Part shown: one piece after another, positions 7,641-16,264 of the stretch
Layout: each line of letters starts with the position of its first letter
Position numbering within the stretch: the first letter of the stretch is position 1
DNA from: Ilumatobacter sp963746265
GTDB taxonomy: Bacteria > Actinomycetota > Acidimicrobiia > Acidimicrobiales > Ilumatobacteraceae
DNA: 64,000 bases
Direction of reading: 5' to 3'
Assembly: GCA_963746265.1 (NCBI GenBank)
Contig: CAVVAM010000015.1
Location: 248,001-312,000 of the forward strand
The notes under the pieces: model-generated
Seen by the model: the letters and a program-made list of their open reading frames with translations, nothing else
Told to the model about the DNA's origin: nothing
Database searches by the model: none
Position numbers and translations under genes: made by a program

Positions 7641-9073
7641 GACGACGCCTCGGCGACTCGTTCGAGTTCGGCGGCCACCTGGAGCATCACGGGCTCACCC
7701 AGCGCCGGCGCGAGCACCTGCACACCGACGGGCAGGTCGTCGGCGCCGGTTCCGAACGGCACGTTCATCCCGGGATCACCGGTGAGATTCGCCGGGATCG
7801 TGTAGGTGTCGCACAAGTACATGGCGTACGGATCGGCGGTCTTCGAACCGAACGGGAAGGCGACACTCGGCGACGAGGGCGTCAGCAGCACGTCGGCCCG
7901 CTCGTACGCTCGGGCGAAGTCCTGCGCCATCAACCGGCGGATCCTGAGCGCCTTGCCGTAGTACGCGTCGTAGTACCCGGCCGACAGGGCGTAGGTGCCG
8001 AGCAGCACGCGCCGCTTGACCTCGTCGCCGAAGCCGGCGGCACGGGTGGCCATGTACATCGCGTCGGTGGTCGGCGCGTCGACGCGCAACCCGTAGCGCA
8101 CGCCGTCGTATCGGGCGAGGTTCGACGAGGCCTCGGCAGGAGCGATCAGGTAGTAGGCCGTCAGCCCGTACCCGAACGCCGGCACCTCGACGTCGACGAT
8201 CGTCGCGCCCGCCGCGCGCAGCGCGTCGAACGCCTCCTCGAGCCGGGCGGCGACGTCGGGATCGGCGCCTTGGGGCAGATCGGTGATCCGGCCCACCCGC
8301 AGCCCGGCAACGCCGGACTCGAGCAGCGCCGAGTAGTCGGGAACCGGCTCGGGGATCGACGTCGAGTCGTGCGGATCATGACCACACACGACCTGGAGCG
8401 CCACGGCGGCATCGCCGACCGTGTGTGTGAACGGCCCGATCTGGTCGAGGCTGCTGGCGAAGGCGACCAACCCGTAACGACTGACGCGTCCGTACGTCGG
8501 TTTGACCCCTACCACGCCGCACAGGGCGGCCGGCTGTCGGATCGAGCCACCGGTGTCGGAGCCGAACGACAACGCCGCGAACCCCGCGGCAACCGCCGCC
8601 GCAGACCCACCTGACGATCCGCCGGGCACCCGGGTCGGGTCGAGCGGGTTGCGAGTCGGACCGAACGCCGAGTTCTCGGTGGACGAGCCCATCGCGAACT
8701 CGTCGAGGTTCGTCTTGCCGACCACGACCGCACCGGCGCGCCGCAACGTCTCGACGATGGTGGCGTCGTACGGCGGGATCCAGCCCTCGAGCATCTTCGA
8801 CGAGCACGTCGTGGCCACCCCGCGAGTGCACATGTTGTCCTTCAATGCGACCGGGACACCGGCCAGGGGGCCGGGATCGTCGCCCGCCGCGACCCGTGCG
8901 TCGACCGCGACGGCCTGCTCGCGGGCGCTGTCGGCCGTCACGAGGTTGAACGCATGGATCTCACCGTCGCGTTCGGTGATGCGCGCGAGGTGCCGTTCGA
9001 CGACGGCGACCGCGGACGTCGACCCGTCGCGCACGCCGGCGGCGATGTCGCTCGCCGACTCGAACCCGGTCAT
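7637..9073 (-). CDS. gatA: Asp-tRNA(Asn)/Glu-tRNA(Gln) amidotransferase subunit A
   Basis: A 478-aa amidase-signature protein, the glutaminase subunit of GatCAB. The catalytic triad is visible as Lys78 (VALKDN), cis-Ser153 (PGGSSGGS) and nucleophile Ser177 (SDTGGSIRQP). The start at ATG 9073 gives the usual N-terminus (TGFESASDIAAGVRDG) and lies 1 nt after the gatC stop. Longer upstream readings overlap gatC and were rejected. Confidence 0.97.
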   Translation of the reverse strand: MTGFESASDIAAGVRDGSTSAVAVVERHLARITERDGEIHAFNLVTADSAREQAVAVDARVAAGDDPGPLAGVPVALKDNMCTRGVATTCSSKMLEGWIPPYDATIVETLRRAGAVVVGKTNLDEFAMGSSTENSAFGPTRNPLDPTRVPGGSSGGSAAAVAAGFAALSFGSDTGGSIRQPAALCGVVGVKPTYGRVSRYGLVAFASSLDQIGPFTHTVGDAAVALQVVCGHDPHDSTSIPEPVPDYSALLESGVAGLRVGRITDLPQGADPDVAARLEEAFDALRAAGATIVDVEVPAFGYGLTAYYLIAPAEASSNLARYDGVRYGLRVDAPTTDAMYMATRAAGFGDEVKRRVLLGTYALSAGYYDAYYGKALRIRRLMAQDFARAYERADVLLTPSSPSVAFPFGSKTADPYAMYLCDTYTIPANLTGDPGMNVPFGTGADDLPVGVQVLAPALGEPVMLQVAAELERVAEASS

Positions 9074-9074
9074 C

Positions 9075-9374
9075 TCACGCGTCCCCACCGGTCGGTGGCA
9101 CGCGAAAGCGGCCATCCTCGGCCTGTGGCGCGGCAGCGAGCACGTCGTCCCGGTCGAGTCCGGGTTCGACCGCATCGTCCCGCATCACGTTCATGAGCGG
9201 ATACGGCTGCGTCATCGGCGTCACCGAGTCGAGATCCAGCGCGTCGATGTCCGCGAAGTGCGCCAGCATGTCGTCCAGCTGTGCGGTCGCACGCTCGATC
9301 TCGTCGGGGGTCAGATCGAGGCGCGCAAGATGCGCCACCTTCTTCACATCATCGCGGGTGATACGTCGGGACAC
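9075..9374 (-). CDS. gatC: Asp-tRNA(Asn)/Glu-tRNA(Gln) amidotransferase subunit C
   Basis: A 99-aa GatC, the small subunit that clamps GatA to GatB. The diagnostic N-terminus ITRDDVKKVAHLARLDL and the MTQPYPLMNVMRDD linker are present. The start is taken as GTG 9374 because the family begins just before ITRDDV and because TAGCCT sits 8 nt upstream with no Shine-Dalgarno, predicting a leaderless operon mRNA. First gene of gatCAB. Confidence 0.92.
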   Translation of the reverse strand: MSRRITRDDVKKVAHLARLDLTPDEIERATAQLDDMLAHFADIDALDLDSVTPMTQPYPLMNVMRDDAVEPGLDRDDVLAAAPQAEDGRFRVPPTGGDA

Positions 9375-9382
9375 GGAGGCCG

Positions 9383-9388
9383 AGGCTA
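9383..9388 (-). promoter_or_regulatory. -10 element of gatCAB
   Basis: TAGCCT on the minus strand, 8 nt before GTG 9374; it supports this start and a leaderless mRNA. Confidence 0.5.
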
Positions 9389-9484
9389 ATCCCGGGCTCG
9401 CCGATGCCCCACATGGCTTTGGACGAGCTGCGGCACCGAGCACAGGACCTGACAACCTGGGTCACCGAGCAGAGGAGTTCCGCC

Positions 9485-9772
9485 ATGGCCGCCTACCTGA
9501 TCGCCCGCATCGACGTCACCGACCCTGATCGGTACGAGGAATACAAGGTGCTGGCCGCGGACGCCGTCGCCAAACACGCCGGTTCGTATCTCGTTCGCGG
9601 CGGACCGCACGAGACGCTCGAGGGAGAGACCGAGCACCGGCGAATCGTCGTCCTACGGTTCGCCGACGTGGCGACGGCCCGGGCGTTCTACGAATCACCC
9701 GAGTACGCGGCTGCCAGGGCGGCGCGAGCAGGCGCCGCGACGGGTCAGTTCGTGGTCGTCGATGGAATCTGA
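9485..9772 (+). CDS. DUF1330 family protein
   Basis: A 95-aa ferredoxin-fold (dimeric alpha-beta barrel) protein. Family marks are AYLIARIDVTDPDRYEEY at the N-terminus, the GSYLVRGG strand, and ARAFYESPEYAAAR. The biochemical role of DUF1330 is not established. ATG 9485 is preceded by GAGGAG with good spacing, so this gene uses a conventional leader; an open frame 81 nt longer overlaps the gatC promoter and was rejected. Divergent from gatCAB. Confidence 0.85.
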   Translation: MAAYLIARIDVTDPDRYEEYKVLAADAVAKHAGSYLVRGGPHETLEGETEHRRIVVLRFADVATARAFYESPEYAAARAARAGAATGQFVVVDGI

Positions 9773-9804
9773 GCGATCGGGGTGTCAGCCCTTCATCGTA
9801 GACG

Positions 9805-9831
9805 ATCAACATTGATTCGATCAACATTGAC
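9805..9831 (+). promoter_or_regulatory. Tandem palindromic operator candidate before the HTH-citrate synthase gene
   Basis: Two copies of ATCAACATTGA(T/C) occur at 9805-9816 and 9820-9831, 15 nt apart. Each is itself an inverted repeat (ATCAA-CA-TTGAT; the second copy has one mismatch in the last base). The pair ends 31 nt before ATG 9862. Its AT content stands out. The encoded protein carries a MerR-like HTH and is the natural candidate ligand, which is inference. Confidence 0.55.
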
Positions 9832-9861
9832 GGATGGATGCAGCGGCATCACGATGGAGCG

Positions 9862-11007
9862 ATGACCACGTACGTCGGAGCATCCGAGGCGGCACGAACG
9901 CTCGGCGTCACGAAGCCCACGCTCTACGCGTACGTCAGCCGGGGGCTGGTCTCCCGAGAGGTCGCCATCGACGGCCGGACGTCGCTCTACGACCGCGACG
10001 AGATCGAGGCGCTCGCCAGACGCTCCCGCCGGAGAGAGCCGACCGAACGACCGTCGATCGACGTGCAGATCGCCACCGGCATCACCCACCTCCACGACGA
10101 CTCACCGACCTACCGGGGGCACCGGGTCGTCGACCTGATCGGGACCCATCGGTTCGAGGAGGTGGCAGACCTGTTGCTCGAAGGTGTGCTCGACGGTGAC
10201 CGGCGACGCTGGCGGATCGACCGCGCCGCGCTCGAACGTGCGAAGCGAATCGTGACGACCGCCGAACGGTGCGATCCGATCACGGCGCTCACCATGACGG
10301 CGTTGTCGCTCGATGGCCGCTCCCCCGACGACGTGGCCGGCGTCGCACGCGATCTGATCGTGCTGGCACCGAGCATTCTGGGAGGTCCGTTGCGCGGGGA
10401 CATCGCCGACCGTCTCGCACGGCTCTGGGTCCCGCGGCCGGCCGACGAACTCGTCGCCGCGATCTCGTGCGCGCTCGTCTTGCTCGCCGATCACGAGCTC
10501 GCCACGAGCACGCTGGCCGTCAGGGTGGCCGCCTCGGTCCGCACCGCACCTGGCAGGGCGATCGCGACGGGACTGAACGTCGTGGCCGGCCCCCTCCACG
10601 GCGCAGCGAGTCACGCCGCCGGCACGCTCTTCGACGAGGCTGCGGCGAATGGTGTCGGCGCCGCCGTGCGAGACCGGCTTCGCACCGGTGGGCGACTGCC
10701 CGGGTTCGGTCACACCGTCTACCGCACCGGCGACCCACGCTTCGGCCCACTCCTGGCAGCGGTCCACTCGATTCCGGCGCCGCGGGCGCGACACGACGTG
10801 GTCGACGCGGTGATCGCCGAAGCCGGTCGTTCGATCGGGCACCTCCCCAACATCGATCTCGCGCTCGGCGCGCTGTACCACGTCGGCGGCCTCCCTCGCG
10901 ACGCTCCGATCTTCGCGATCGCCCGCATCGCCGGATGGGCGGCTCACTATGCCGAGGAGCTGCGTGAGCGACCGGTGCGCTTCCGTGGGTTGTCGTCGTC
11001 GCGGTGA
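9862..11007 (+). CDS. Citrate synthase-family protein with N-terminal MerR-like HTH domain
   Basis: A 381-aa protein. Residues 1-60 form a helix-turn-helix (GASEAARTLGVTKPTLYAYV) followed by a basic segment. The rest is a citrate synthase fold: NVVAGPLHGAASH contains the first catalytic His, GFGHTVYRTGDPR the second, and PNIDLALGALYHVGG corresponds to the catalytic Asp region. Family knowledge says such HTH-citrate synthases exist in Actinobacteria, but their product (citrate or 2-methylcitrate) and regulatory role are unclear. ATG 9862 gives the usual MTTYVGASEAAR start; an ATG at 9838 in frame is possible. The stop is 6 nt from the convergent lgt stop. Tandem palindromes upstream suggest autoregulation. 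Confidence 0.85.
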   Translation: MTTYVGASEAARTLGVTKPTLYAYVSRGLVSREVAIDGRTSLYDRDEIEALARRSRRREPTERPSIDVQIATGITHLHDDSPTYRGHRVVDLIGTHRFEEVADLLLEGVLDGDRRRWRIDRAALERAKRIVTTAERCDPITALTMTALSLDGRSPDDVAGVARDLIVLAPSILGGPLRGDIADRLARLWVPRPADELVAAISCALVLLADHELATSTLAVRVAASVRTAPGRAIATGLNVVAGPLHGAASHAAGTLFDEAAANGVGAAVRDRLRTGGRLPGFGHTVYRTGDPRFGPLLAAVHSIPAPRARHDVVDAVIAEAGRSIGHLPNIDLALGALYHVGGLPRDAPIFAIARIAGWAAHYAEELRERPVRFRGLSSSR

Positions 11008-11013
11008 CGACGC

Positions 11014-11991
11014 TCAGTCGGTCGGTTCGTCGACCACCGACGTGGGGTCGGCGAACTCGTCGTCGACCGGGTCGTCGACCGAGTCGCCGTCTCCGTCGAG
11101 TACGGCGGGGTCATCGCGGGAGGAACCATCCGGCGCGTCGTCGCCGAAGGTATCGGTCTCGTCGTCCGAGTCGACGGCCTCCGGCCATTTCCGACCCCGC
11201 GTCGCGATCAGGTAGAGCCCGCCGCCCACGATCGCCGCGAGCGACACCCACTGATTCCAGCGCAGGCCGGCGACGTCGGCGAGCTGAACTGCGTCGATGC
11301 GCAGACCCTCGATCCAGAAGCGCCCGAGTCCGTACCCGATGAGGTACACGGCGAACAGACGGCCCGGGCCGAGTCGGAGCCGGCGATCGATCCAGAGGAG
11401 CACGGCGACGAGACCGAGGTTCCACAGCGACTCGTACAGGAACGTCGGGTGGAACGTCGTGTCGGACGCATACCCCGCCGGCGTATGGGCGTCGTCGATC
11501 TCGAGCCCCCATGGCAGGTCGGTGGGCCGACCGAACAGTTCCTGGTTGAACCAGTTGCCCCACCGGCCGATCGCTTGCGCGAGCGGGATCGCAGGTGCCG
11601 CGCACGTGAGCAGTTCGGCGGGTCGGATGCCTCGTTGCCTGCCCCGCCAGATGCCCACGAAGACACCGGCCAGGAGCCCGCCAGGGATGCCCAGGCCGCC
11701 CTCCCAGATCTTCGGGATCGCACCCAGGTTGTCGGAGAAGCGATCCCAGTCGGTGGCGACGTGGTACAGGCGAGCACCGACGATGCCGGCCGCGACGGCC
11801 CAGATACCGATCGTGCTCGCGTCCTCGGTGGTGCCGATGCCCTTGGCCTCGAGCTGTCGACCGAGCATCCAGATCGCAGCGAGGACGCCCAGCGCGATCA
11901 TGAGTCCGTATGCGTTCAGCGACAGCGGCCCGATCGAGATCGAGTTGGTCGACGGACTCGGGATCGATGCGAGCCCGGCGGCGATGATCAC
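11014..11991 (-). CDS. lgt: Prolipoprotein diacylglyceryl transferase
   Basis: A 325-aa membrane enzyme that attaches diacylglycerol from phosphatidylglycerol to the lipobox cysteine of prelipoproteins. Visible signatures are GARLYHV (essential His), GGLGIPGGLL, and GRWGNWFNQELFG. About seven membrane segments are present. The C-terminal 60 residues after RGRKWPEAV form a very acidic hydrophilic tail (DDETDTFGDDAPDG and similar), an extension seen in actinobacterial Lgt. The start codon overlaps the stop of the upstream esterase gene by 4 nt. Its clients in this window include PstS, the beta-propeller protein and the sugar dehydrogenase. Confidence 0.95.
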   Translation of the reverse strand: MIIAAGLASIPSPSTNSISIGPLSLNAYGLMIALGVLAAIWMLGRQLEAKGIGTTEDASTIGIWAVAAGIVGARLYHVATDWDRFSDNLGAIPKIWEGGLGIPGGLLAGVFVGIWRGRQRGIRPAELLTCAAPAIPLAQAIGRWGNWFNQELFGRPTDLPWGLEIDDAHTPAGYASDTTFHPTFLYESLWNLGLVAVLLWIDRRLRLGPGRLFAVYLIGYGLGRFWIEGLRIDAVQLADVAGLRWNQWVSLAAIVGGGLYLIATRGRKWPEAVDSDDETDTFGDDAPDGSSRDDPAVLDGDGDSVDDPVDDEFADPTSVVDEPTD

Positions 11992-12752
11992 GCTGCGACC
12001 TTTCCCGCGAACGACACCGATTCCGCCACGACATGATCACGGTCGTGGTCGAGGGTCGCGACGTGGTAGCTGCGCTCCAGCCAGGTGTGTTCCACGGGCC
12101 CACCGTAGGTGGCCGCGAGGTGTTCGCTGTCGGCGGGGTCGACCACATGGTCCTGGCGCGAGGTGAACAGCCGCAGCGGCATCGTCAGCTCGCCGAAGCG
12201 ACCGCTGATGGGGGCGATGCCCTCGTCGACGAGCGACTTCAACGCGAGCAGCGGCGTGCCGTCGTAGGCGATGTCGGACGACTCGGGGTCGGCGATGTCC
12301 GACCCCTCACCGGGCACGACGAGCAACCCGTCGTCGATGAACTCGTCGATCATCGCCATCGTCGCGGCGTCGCGCGTCTGCGTGGCGGGGTTGATGCAAA
12401 CCAGACCGTCGATCTCGGAGCGTCGCAGGGCGACGGCCAACGCCAACGTGGCGCCCATGCTCTGACCGACCACGATCGTGCGGTCGACGCGCGCCGTCAT
12501 GTCGTCGATCACTCGCTCGGATTCGCCGAACCAGTCGGTCCACCCGGTTCGCTGCATGTCGTCGATCGTCGTGCCGTGGCCGGGAAGGCGTGGAAGCTCG
12601 ACGTCGAAGCCCGCGGTCACCATGGCGTCGGCAACCCCTCGCATCGACGACGGATTCCCGGTGAACCCGTGGAGCAGGACGACACCGGTGCGTGCACCGC
12701 ATCGATGTGACAACGGGTCGCAGCCGGGCATCACGGGTTGGCTCGACATCAT
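11988..12752 (-). CDS. Alpha/beta hydrolase (carboxylesterase/monoacylglycerol lipase-like)
   Basis: A 254-aa serine hydrolase. The oxyanion motif is LLHGFTGNPSSM, the nucleophile elbow GQSMGA (Ser98), the catalytic Asp lies in SRQDHVVDP and the His in ERSYHVATLD. Closest in layout to bacterial Est30-type carboxylesterases. It overlaps lgt by 4 nt and so is translationally coupled to it; a link to acylglycerol turnover is possible but unproven. The start is the first of two ATGs, with TAGAAC 6 nt upstream. Confidence 0.88.
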   Translation of the reverse strand: MMSSQPVMPGCDPLSHRCGARTGVVLLHGFTGNPSSMRGVADAMVTAGFDVELPRLPGHGTTIDDMQRTGWTDWFGESERVIDDMTARVDRTIVVGQSMGATLALAVALRRSEIDGLVCINPATQTRDAATMAMIDEFIDDGLLVVPGEGSDIADPESSDIAYDGTPLLALKSLVDEGIAPISGRFGELTMPLRLFTSRQDHVVDPADSEHLAATYGGPVEHTWLERSYHVATLDHDRDHVVAESVSFAGKVAA

Positions 12753-12758
12753 CGCACG

Positions 12759-12764
12759 GTTCTA
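12759..12764 (-). promoter_or_regulatory. -10-like element of the esterase-lgt unit
   Basis: TAGAAC on the minus strand, 6 nt before ATG 12752. The last base deviates from the TANNNT pattern seen elsewhere in the window. Confidence 0.35.
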
Positions 12765-12776
12765 CCAGCGGATCGG

Positions 12777-12794
12777 CTTGACCCGCCGGTCAAG
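12777..12794. promoter_or_regulatory. Inverted repeat between divergent esterase-lgt and TetR genes
   Basis: CTTGACC-CGCC-GGTCAAG is a perfect 7-bp inverted repeat with a 4-nt spacer, in a 60-nt divergent gap. TTGACC in its left arm could serve as the -35 of the TetR gene, with TGAACT (12801-12806) as -10. A TetR operator controlling both directions is the simplest reading, by inference. Confidence 0.55.
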
Positions 12795-12812
12795 ACGAGC
12801 TGAACTACGTCG

Positions 12813-13421
12813 GTGACCGTCAACGCCCCAGCAGCACACGACCGTCGCCTCACCGACCAGGGTCGCGAACGCAAGCAGCAGCTCGTCGACGCCGCGATCG
12901 CACTGTTCGCCGAGCGCGGGTACTCGGCCACGCGCATCCTCGACATCTGTGACCGGGCCGGTGTCGCCAAGGGGCTGTTCTACTGGTACTTCCCGACGAA
13001 ACTGGACCTCTTCGCCGAGCTCGTCCGCTCGATGCGGCACCAGTTGCGCCGGGCCCAAGCCGAGGCGATGACGCCCGATGCCGATGCCCTGACCCGGATC
13101 CACGAGGGTGCCACGGCGAGCGTGCGCTTCATGGCGCAGCACGCCACGTACTTCTCGTTGGTCGAAGTCGAGCGGGCCGACCCGGCGATCGCCGATGCGC
13201 TGCGCGCCGGAAGCGAGGTCTATCTCGACGACGTCACCGCACTGATCCGTGAGGCACAGTCGACGGGTCAGGTCATCGATGCCGATCCGCACCTGCTGGC
13301 GCTCGGCGTGGTGGGCACCGTGTCGTCGTTCAGCAACGCGTGGCGCAGCGGTCGTATCGATCAACCGGCCGACGAGCTCGCCCGTTTCGTCGCGGACTGG
13401 GTGATACGGGCACTCGGCTGA
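12813..13421 (+). CDS. TetR/AcrR family transcriptional regulator
   Basis: A 202-aa regulator. The N-terminal HTH is clear: LVDAAIALFAERGYSATRIL, then DICDRAGVAKGLFYWYFPTK. The C-terminal ligand domain is helical and unassigned. The GTG start is 6 nt after a weak -10 (TGAACT), consistent with a leaderless mRNA. It is divergent from the esterase-lgt unit across a palindrome, so that unit is its likely target along with itself. Confidence 0.9.
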   Translation: MTVNAPAAHDRRLTDQGRERKQQLVDAAIALFAERGYSATRILDICDRAGVAKGLFYWYFPTKLDLFAELVRSMRHQLRRAQAEAMTPDADALTRIHEGATASVRFMAQHATYFSLVEVERADPAIADALRAGSEVYLDDVTALIREAQSTGQVIDADPHLLALGVVGTVSSFSNAWRSGRIDQPADELARFVADWVIRALG

Positions 13422-13433
13422 GGCCGCGTCGGG

Positions 13434-15182
13434 TCAGTTGAGCTTCTCGCCGAGCTCGGGATCGCGTGCTGTGAGCACCGAGATGAACGCGTCGACCACG
13501 TCCGGGTCGAACTGGCCGTCGCGTCCGGACACCACGAAGCGGGCCGCCTCCTCGGGCACCCACGCCCGCTTGTACGGACGCTTACTGCACAGTGCATCGT
13601 ACACGTCGGCGATGCTCACGATGCGGCCCGAGAGCGCGATCGAGGACTGACCGATGCCGAGGGGGTATCCGCTGCCGTCCCACCATTCGTGATGTGACTG
13701 TGCGATCTCGGCGGCCATCTGGAACATCGGCGCCGAGTTCCCGGCCAAGATCCGATGGCCCATGCTCGTGTGCGACTTCATCATCTCGTACTCTTCGACC
13801 GTGAGCGGCCCGGTCTTGCGGAGCACCGAGTCGGGCACGGCGACTTTGCCGATGTCGTGCAAGCGGGCGGCGAGCCGGAGTTGCTCACACCACTCGGGGG
13901 ACTTCCCGAGCGCGTGGGCGATCTCGGCAGCGATGTCACCGACACGATCGGTGTGGGCACCCGTCTCGGAGTCACGGAACTCCGTGAGGATCGCGAGCTG
14001 CTCGAACGCCTCGAGGTGATGCGAGGGGGTGTCGGTGGCGTCGTCGCCGACGCCCATCTCGGCCAGCTGACCGTCGAGGTCCTGATGACGGAGACGGAAG
14101 ATCTCGGCCTGCTGACGAGCGTTCGCCGTCTCGTGAGCGACCTGCAGCGTGCGGAGACGAAGGTCGGCGGCGTGCGTGAACATCTGGCGATGTTGCCGGT
14201 CGTGCGTCTCACGCCGTTCGAGTGCCTCCTCGAACCGTCCGCTGCGTTTGAACGCGGTCGCCAGGAGGTCGTTGACCTCGAGTTCGTACTCCTTCGAATC
14301 GGTGCGCTCCGACATGTCGAGCGCCGCTTGCAGCACGCTGATCGCCTCGTCGAGCGCACCCCGGCGGAGGGCCACGCGGCCCTCCGCGACCATCACGCCC
14401 AGTTGGGCCGAGTACGACGGTTCGGCACCGTCATCGGACATCTGCGCCAGCACTCGCCGGGCTTCGGTGAAGCACTCGGCCGCCTTCTGCTGATCGGCGA
14501 GCCCCATGTACGCCTCGGCGAGGTCGGCAAGGAGGTTGGTCACGATCGACGGGTTGTGGTCACGTGCGATCTCGACGGCGCGTCGGCCCAGCGACACCGC
14601 CGGCAGATACTCCGAGCGCGACGAACGGATGCGGGCGATGTTGCCCAGGATGAGCGCCACCATGTCCGGCCGACCATAGGGCTCGGCCGCAGCGAGCGCT
14701 TGTTCGTAGGTGATGATCGCCCGATCGTTGTCGCCCATCGAGTGGTACACGGCGGCGACCGTGTTCAAGATGTTGCCGGCATCGACGCCGTGGCCGGTCG
14801 CCTGATACACGTCGAGCGCACGCAGACAGTGTTCGAGCGCCTCGGAGAAGTTCGAGGCCTGATAGTGCACGATGCCGAGCAGATGGACGGCCCACGCCTC
14901 GACGAGCTGGGCGCCACACTGCTCGGCGACTTCGCTGGCCTCCATCGCGAGACCGAACGCGTCCTCGGGATCATCACCGAAGTGGGCGAGGCTCGCCAGC
15001 CGGTAGAGCGACTCGGCCTCCCCGACGCGATCGGCGTTCGCGCGGGCGACCACGCGGGCCTGGAGCGCGTGTCGACGCGCCGCGATCGGGTTGTGCTTCT
15101 GGTCCGCAGCGGCGCGCTCCAGCAGTTCTCGAACTGCCGGAGTGGCACGCGGCTCGGACTCCGCGACGGCATTCGACTCCAC
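13434..15182 (-). CDS. TPR-repeat HD-GYP domain protein (putative c-di-GMP phosphodiesterase)
   Basis: With the start used here the protein has 582 residues. Residues about 30-340 are a run of TPR-like helical repeats (for example GIVHYQASNFSEALEHCLRA), then a short coiled segment, then an HD-GYP domain. The HD pair is His442-Asp443 in RLHDIGKVAVPDSVL, and the GYP motif is at 505-507 in WWDGSGYPLGI, so hydrolysis of cyclic di-GMP is expected. No membrane segment or GGDEF domain is present; the TPR region probably binds a partner. GTG 15182 is a tentative start: longer readings run into the divergent M48 protease gene. Confidence 0.85.
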   Translation of the reverse strand: MESNAVAESEPRATPAVRELLERAAADQKHNPIAARRHALQARVVARANADRVGEAESLYRLASLAHFGDDPEDAFGLAMEASEVAEQCGAQLVEAWAVHLLGIVHYQASNFSEALEHCLRALDVYQATGHGVDAGNILNTVAAVYHSMGDNDRAIITYEQALAAAEPYGRPDMVALILGNIARIRSSRSEYLPAVSLGRRAVEIARDHNPSIVTNLLADLAEAYMGLADQQKAAECFTEARRVLAQMSDDGAEPSYSAQLGVMVAEGRVALRRGALDEAISVLQAALDMSERTDSKEYELEVNDLLATAFKRSGRFEEALERRETHDRQHRQMFTHAADLRLRTLQVAHETANARQQAEIFRLRHQDLDGQLAEMGVGDDATDTPSHHLEAFEQLAILTEFRDSETGAHTDRVGDIAAEIAHALGKSPEWCEQLRLAARLHDIGKVAVPDSVLRKTGPLTVEEYEMMKSHTSMGHRILAGNSAPMFQMAAEIAQSHHEWWDGSGYPLGIGQSSIALSGRIVSIADVYDALCSKRPYKRAWVPEEAARFVVSGRDGQFDPDVVDAFISVLTARDPELGEKLN

Positions 15183-15295
15183 GAAGGATCCATCGGCACG
15201 GGGCGCGGCCCACTTGAAGGGTTCTTGACGACGCAGAAAGCGCTTGCACCGCCGTCGTCCAGCGACGGCAGCACCGAGAACGCCACCCTGCTTCG

Positions 15296-15301
15296 TATCA
15301 T
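15296..15301 (+). promoter_or_regulatory. -10 element of the M48 protease gene
   Basis: TATCAT ends 6 nt before ATG 15308; no Shine-Dalgarno is present, so a leaderless mRNA is predicted. Confidence 0.55.
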
Positions 15302-15307
15302 CGGCGC

Positions 15308-16207
15308 ATGGGAACGGAGACCGTGCGTGCGCGTCGACAGATCGACCGTTCGGCGGTTGCGGCGCTGTTTCCCGTCGGCGCACTGATCCCGTTCTGGTTG
15401 TTGGCGCTCGCCGTCGTGTGGTTGCCGCTCCGACTGCTCGTCGACATCCCGTTCTGGGTGTTGCCCGTCGGGTGGTTGATCGCCGGTGTCGCGCTCTTCG
15501 TCCCCAGCGTGCAGGCGCTGGTACTGAGCCCCGTGTTCGGCGCTCGCAGGCCGACCCCCGAAGAACTGGCGATCATCACGCCGATCTGGCGCGAGCTGGC
15601 GGTGGCCGCCAACCTGCCGCAGTACCGGTACACCATCCGCGTCATCGACTCCGACGAGTTGAACGCGTTCGCGTGCGGTGGCAACCTGCTCATCGTCACC
15701 TCGTTCGCCCTCGACGAACTGACCTCACGGCAACTCTCGGGCGTGCTCGCCCACGAGCTGAGCCATCACCTCGGCCTCCACACGGCCGCCCTCACGATCG
15801 GGCACTGGTTGTCGCTGCCCGTGCTGGCGCTCGCCCGCGTCGGGTTCTACCTCCAGAACGTCGCACGCGCCGCGACCGACTCATTCGCGTCGCACTCCGC
15901 CGCACTGACCGCCGTCGGGCGCGTCGTCGCCGCCGTGCTGAACGGTGTGGCGTGGGTGTTCCTCGCCGCGCTGCACGCCTCCGACGCGCTGTCGAACGTC
16001 GTGGCGCACGGCTCCGAGTTCGAAGCCGACCGGCGTGCGGTCCGGATGGGATACGGCCGTGCGCTCGCCGATGCGCTCCGCACGGTCATCCGTCTCGGAG
16101 GCGGTGTCCGGGCTGTGGGCTGGCGCGCCCGGTTGGGCACGTCGCACCCCCCCGCCCGCACTCGCGTCGCTCGTATCGAGGCGATGCTGCGTCATCCCAC
16201 GCACTGA
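15308..16207 (+). CDS. M48 family membrane metalloprotease (HtpX-like)
   Basis: A 299-aa integral membrane zinc protease. Two hydrophobic segments occupy residues 17-45 and 48-75. The zinc motif HELSH is at 149-153 in VLAHELSHHLGLH, and the third ligand is the Glu of GSEFEADRRAV. HtpX enzymes take part in membrane protein quality control; the substrate here is unknown. The leaderless-type promoter supports ATG 15308. Confidence 0.9.
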   Translation: MGTETVRARRQIDRSAVAALFPVGALIPFWLLALAVVWLPLRLLVDIPFWVLPVGWLIAGVALFVPSVQALVLSPVFGARRPTPEELAIITPIWRELAVAANLPQYRYTIRVIDSDELNAFACGGNLLIVTSFALDELTSRQLSGVLAHELSHHLGLHTAALTIGHWLSLPVLALARVGFYLQNVARAATDSFASHSAALTAVGRVVAAVLNGVAWVFLAALHASDALSNVVAHGSEFEADRRAVRMGYGRALADALRTVIRLGGGVRAVGWRARLGTSHPPARTRVARIEAMLRHPTH

Positions 16208-16264
16208 CCTCACCGTCCCCGCTCCCCGCTCGTCGCTCCACGTGGGGAGACCCGATCGTGATCG

